Made by a program: the position numbers and the translations under genes. This document shows positions 59,702 through 64,000 of a DNA stretch of 64,000 bases, in pieces. A model generated the notes under the pieces. The model had not been told where the DNA came from. It did not search any database and saw only the letters and a program-made list of their open reading frames with translations. The stretch is from Rostratula benghalensis. Its lineage: Eukaryota; Chordata; Aves; Charadriiformes; Rostratulidae. Location of the stretch: NCBI GenBank assembly GCA_013399305.1, contig VXAI01000373.1, positions 124,001 through 188,000 of the forward strand, read 5' to 3'. The first letter of the stretch is position 1. Each line of letters begins with the position of its first letter.

Positions 59702-62363
59702 TAAAAAATTATTTATTTATTCAAAGAACTAGAGTTCAATTTGCAAGGCAGGAAAAAACTGAATCATGAATTGCAAAAATGAAGTGGCAAAGGTTTGATA
59801 CATAGCGGCCCTATATTTCAGCCAAAACAAACTTTTATGACATATGGTGTTTATACAAAGAGTAATGACTTTCTGCTATTTCCATCCAGCTACTCTATGT
59901 ACCTTTGTACCACTGTAAATTTTGCTTGTTACATGAACTTTAGCACCACATTTTAGTAATAAAAATGTTGTGCACTGACATTTTTGTCTTGCTTCAGTTC
60001 TTCAAGCAAAGTTTAAATTTTTTGTTTTCTGTAAAGGAAATAGAAGCTGACGTTCAAATACAAAGCACTAGTCATAACCAAACTTGTAATTTTGTGGTTG
60101 GTATTGTATGAATTTTCTTGAAATAGAAAGGTATTACTCTGCTGGCCAAAACATTGTTAATTCCACATAAGACGAGCAACACCTGCATATTTATTAAATA
60201 TTGAATTGAGGAAAAAATGAGTTAGAAAAGTCTTCCTAATCAGCAGGATTAAAATAGAGACAGTCTCCACAGCTTTACTAGCACGTTATTTTACTGAGAG
60301 ATTGCACAAAACATGCTCAAATTGGGATGGAAACAGAAGGAAAAACATAGGGTGAGCAGCAAAAAAAAATAATCCGGCCATGACACATATTAGTGCAATG
60401 TGAGAAAATAAAAAAAGCAATAAACAAAAATAGATATTGAATGAAATCAGTGCCTGGAAAGCTAAGGGAACAAAATGTGCCTAATGACTGTCCTGCAAAC
60501 CTTTACTTAGGCAAATGTTCTGTGCTCATGCAAACAACTCTATTTTTGTTAGCTGGACTGTCCATGTAAGGATAAAATTTTGCAGCTGAGTTCCTAAAAG
60601 ACTTAAGTATACTTATTTGCTTGCTCATATCTCATTAATATAATGTAATCTGCTATCTCCAGTTCCTCATCCAGGGAGTCTCTAGTAAATCTTAACATTA
60701 ATTTCTAAGATTCATCAGCAAAATATGTTTACTGTCTACACACTGAGACAGACTCCTCAACTTGTTTTGAATAAGTATTTATCCAGGGGTCCTTTTTTTC
60801 CCCCCTGAAGCTAATAATTGAGGACATAATCCTTTAAATCTCTATCCATTTGGTCTCAGAATCAGAGCAATATTGTAAGTGATTTCACGCAAAGAATCCA
60901 GATAATATCAAAGAAACCCCCACTCTATTCAAAGTTCCAGTTTGATCTCTACAAGTTTTCCAGCTTGAGCCCTGTGGATTACACACCAATGTTATTTTTC
61001 AAATTACTGTTTCGGTTTTCTGGACTCATAGTATCTTTAGATAAATCCATACTTTCATTCCAGCCGATACATGATCTTTTTTTAGTCTGAAGCTGAATTC
61101 ATAATAACCTACAGAAAAATGCAGAAAATGGAGACACAAACCAAGTGGTCTTAACAGATGTGATCTCATCAGGGTTCCATTTGTTAAAGGAAATCATTGA
61201 ATATTAACTAAAAGTTAATTAGACCTAATTGCCAGTTAGAAAGAAAAAGTAATTCGCAACTATCCACTGCCAGTATCTTATTATTACCTTTAAGGAGTCT
61301 AAATTTTGAAGAGGGTCCTTAAGTGTGTTACTTGTCTTTATATCAATTCTGGTATGCTAAGCCCATTGCTAAATTCTGGTTCATTAAAGGAAGTCTCACA
61401 GATTCCAAAGATCCAAAGCAAAAGACAAACAACTTGTCTTGAAATACTGGAAATGCTGAAGGACTCACCAACTTGCCTTTGTAAGAAAAACACGCTTTTC
61501 TTGTAGATTTTTTTTCCAAAGTTCTACATTTTCAAAAGCAGGTGAAGGGATGCCAGATCATATTGGGGCACAGAGATATGCTGAAAGAGAGAGAACTTGC
61601 ATCTATCCAAATTATGTACATTTTGTGGATCACAAAGTGTAACACACTTCCATCAGTCTTTGCATCCCAGATCATTACCTGTACAGTAAAGAGGACTTCT
61701 ACCCATTGCTAGAAAAGCTGTCAGAATTCAGTGTACTTTGTCTAGTGGGTATCCTAGTAAAATAAAGACCTAGAGAAACTTGAAATAAAGCTTTCCACAG
61801 ACAACACTCTTTGAATATATGTAAGAAAATAAAAGAGTACTATGACATTGCCTGTAGCTAAGAAAAAATGCAAGTAAAGTCCATGAGGTGGTGAGGTCAA
61901 TCAGTGACCATCTTCTGGAGTGAGGTGTTCTGATCCATCTTTGAAAGTTAATGTGATCAGTGATATGAGAGAGTTGCAGACATACTCCCATGTATCTCCT
62001 CAACTTCTCTTCCCCCCCATCTTAAAGAAAATCAAGATATGATGTAGTTGGCAGTCAGTCACAGGGAAAATAGAGCAAAACATCAGATTAAAAAAAAATT
62101 ATTTCAGTGCTTGTTTTACTAATATCTGGACCCTTAATTTTTCAAATAAAGTAACTTTATGAGAAGTAATCTATAGATAGCATAGGGAACTGCAAGTTAG
62201 CCTTGAACACAGCTCATAAAATCTAGCACCTGTGCCTTGCTAATAATTCCAAGTTTTGAAGGACCACCTTCAAGAATTAGTGTCAATTAACGAAGTTGCT
62301 TCAGCTCTCTTCAGCAACATCTCCAACCAATTCAAGCAGTTAGGAGAAAAATGCTGCAGTAAT

Positions 62364-62426
62364 GGCAGGGGGAATGGAACTGGATGATCTTTCTGGTCCC
62401 TTCCAACCCAAACTATTCTATGATTG
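62364..62426 (+). mobile_element. CR1 LINE 3' tail, severely truncated
   Basis: About 60 bases: GGCAGGGGGAATGGAACTGG, then ATGATCTTTCTGGTCCCTTC and CAACCCAAACTATTCTATGA ending TTG. This is the conserved 3' end of CR1, in plus orientation. Everything upstream is missing, a common outcome of aborted reverse transcription. Confidence 0.92.
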
Positions 62427-64000
62427 CATGAGTTTTTGATGTAGTCTTCTTCAAGAAGGGTTCCCCATCAAAAAGCAACAAAAAATATCCCATAATAATT
62501 CAAGTCTTGCTACCTGCACATAAATAATTTGAGCCTTTCTGCTTGAGATTTTATATTATAAAATTATAAAGTGTATATTATTAAGTATTATAAAGTGTGA
62601 TCAGTATAACTTGCTCTGGAGTTTCTTGAATTGAAGGGATCTGCTGCAAGTTAATATGCACTGCACTTTATTTTGCAATTAAAATTTATATGTCCACTTC
62701 TGCCCGTGAAGTTGCATACGTAGCCACTCAGTAGAGTCTTCTGACACCTTTCACTACAAAATCCACATGATTAACTGGATCCCATTTTCCAAAACCAGTC
62801 CCAACACAGCAAATTTGTCACCTCTGCTGTGAAACTTCTGTTGCTATCCCAACCCACTGGGCTGGTTTGGAAGATCTTTAAATAAAATATCATTACATTG
62901 GATGAAATAAGAATTGATGTGTGTCTCCAGGCACCTTATGCTCTAGATTCACATTACAGAGTCCACTTTGAGTAAAAGAATTATTGGACGCAACCTTAAG
63001 GCTGCTATGGGAAAGTTTTCAAAGAAAGAATAGAAACTCACATCTCAGGTAATGAAAGACCTACTGAGACAAAGGTGACATACAAGGTCTTCTCCATACT
63101 TCTACACATTAATAGTACTACTGCGGTAAGGATTTTGAGAAATATTTAATACCACTTTTTAGGATCACAGAGTTTGTTTTTTTTTTTTTTTGAGATGTCT
63201 TCTTGAACTTACTATCTATAGTCTGGACCTTTTCCAGTTCCACAATGAGCTTTTTGTAGCATAATGTTTGTTCTTAATGGACAATTACTGTCAGAAGCCT
63301 GTGCAATTCCTTAGTAACCACAAATACATTCTGTGGCAAAGAATCTAGTCACTTCTGTATTTGTTTATAGCTTCTGAGTATAAACACAAATAAAAGAGCA
63401 AAGAATCAGTAAGAATGAAAGCAACAGCAGAAACAAGACTTAGTGAAATTGCAGGTGAGAAGTAGGGACAGAAAAAATTCATCTATCAATACATTGCAGG
63501 AGATTGCCTCACTGTCTGGTTCCAGAAATACAGAGACATTTGGTTTCTTCTTTTCTGCTTTTGTTTCATGCTCTATGCCCTCATTCAGCACATATTTGCT
63601 TACCCTGTGTTGAGCAGTTATATAGCTCTGTTGATCCAAAATGGTTCAAGAAATCATAAAGTATTCTGATAAACCCTTTTGATATTGTGAAAGTATCTTC
63701 CTATTTATTTATTTATTTTCCCGAACGGTACACACATTCACTAAAAGGTGGGATGGAAAATGAGAAGCCAGGGTGCATAGACATTATAACAGTAACTTTC
63801 ACAGTAGAAGTTACCCCTTTGCTTCTTGTCTTGTGGAAAACAAGTGACAAATTTTATTGCTTAACAGATTTCACAGAAGATGCTGTTTAGAGCACAGAGA
63901 GTATACCTGAGTACTTAAAAGAGTAATCCTAACAGCTAGCTAGCAAAGTCACCTATCAAATGACTTCATGTGGAACTCTGTAGCTCACCTATACAAATCA
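62427..64000. other. Unassigned stretch to window end
   Basis: No gene supported. A T15 run lies at 63,177-63,191 and a short (TTTA)n at about 63,701-63,718. The minus-strand frame at 63,406-63,639 (77 codons) has protein-like composition and a donor-like CACAGG|GTAAGC near its start, but no recognised domain. Confidence 0.5.
63177..63191. repeat. T15 homopolymer
   Basis: A pure run of 15 T with no associated retrocopy recognised. Confidence 0.8.

Larger units (their letters stand above)
58566..62363. other. Unassigned AT-rich stretch
   Basis: No gene. It contains a TAATTA-rich cluster at 58,957-59,115 and one ambiguous base at 59,701. The block at 61,190-61,240 is also rich in TTAATTAG-type words. 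Confidence 0.5.

Noticed and set aside
63406..63639. 77-codon minus-strand frame with a donor-like GTAAGC near its start
   Set aside because: The donor would cut the frame almost at its beginning, no acceptor fits, and no homologue is recognised.
1..64000. CRISPR arrays, operons, riboswitches, phage or plasmid functions
   Set aside because: The repeat families and sequence texture are those of a bird genome. No regularly spaced repeats or prokaryotic gene organisation occur.

Overview
This window looks like AT-rich, gene-poor DNA from a bird macrochromosome, probably a neoavian (for example songbird-like) species. The evidence is the repeat content: four CR1 LINE loci, a fifth very old CR1-like relic, and remnants of avian endogenous-retrovirus LTRs, including one intact solo LTR with a matching 5-bp target-site duplication. 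Nothing is prokaryotic: there are no tightly packed genes, operons, long conserved open frames or CRISPR arrays. Most open frames of 60 to 125 codons in both strands are what T-rich and A-rich DNA gives by chance. No complete protein-coding gene can be supported. The window is best read as intergenic DNA or as the interior of very large introns. Layout: (1) Bases 1 to about 2,000 are a mosaic of mobile elements. Two CR1 reverse-transcriptase fragments sit head to head as an inverted pair, followed by the 5' end of an ERV LTR in reverse orientation, then a 539-bp ERVL-type solo LTR flanked by GACAC repeats. (2) 2,000 to 14,500 is unique-looking AT-rich DNA with simple repeats. (3) 14,560 to 15,180 holds a heavily decayed CR1-like relic, 16,426 to 16,560 a possible hAT-transposase remnant, 17,874 to 18,190 an unidentified GC-richer open frame on the minus strand, and 18,280 to 19,030 a strongly purine-biased tract. 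(4) 19,000 to 57,400 is mostly unassigned. It has small tandem duplications, one reverse CR1 tail at 38.3 kb, a GC-rich patch at 43.5 to 43.9 kb, and several short segments with exon-like splice signals or with the homeobox-motif-rich look of conserved noncoding elements. (5) 57,425 to 57,993 is the best-preserved CR1, carrying the C-terminal RT region and the 3' tail but broken by two frame changes. (6) 58,406 to 58,565 is a possible minus-strand exon encoding hydrophobic, membrane-type sequence. (7) 62,364 to 62,426 is a short CR1 tail. No genes here work together as a pathway. The only testable genic hypothesis is that the minus-strand exon-like segments at 58.4 kb and 29.6 kb, which are phase-compatible, belong to one long-intron gene. 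I rate that as speculative. I found no convincing new biological system. The most informative structures are the inverted CR1 pair, the solo LTR and its edge duplication, and the candidate exons.
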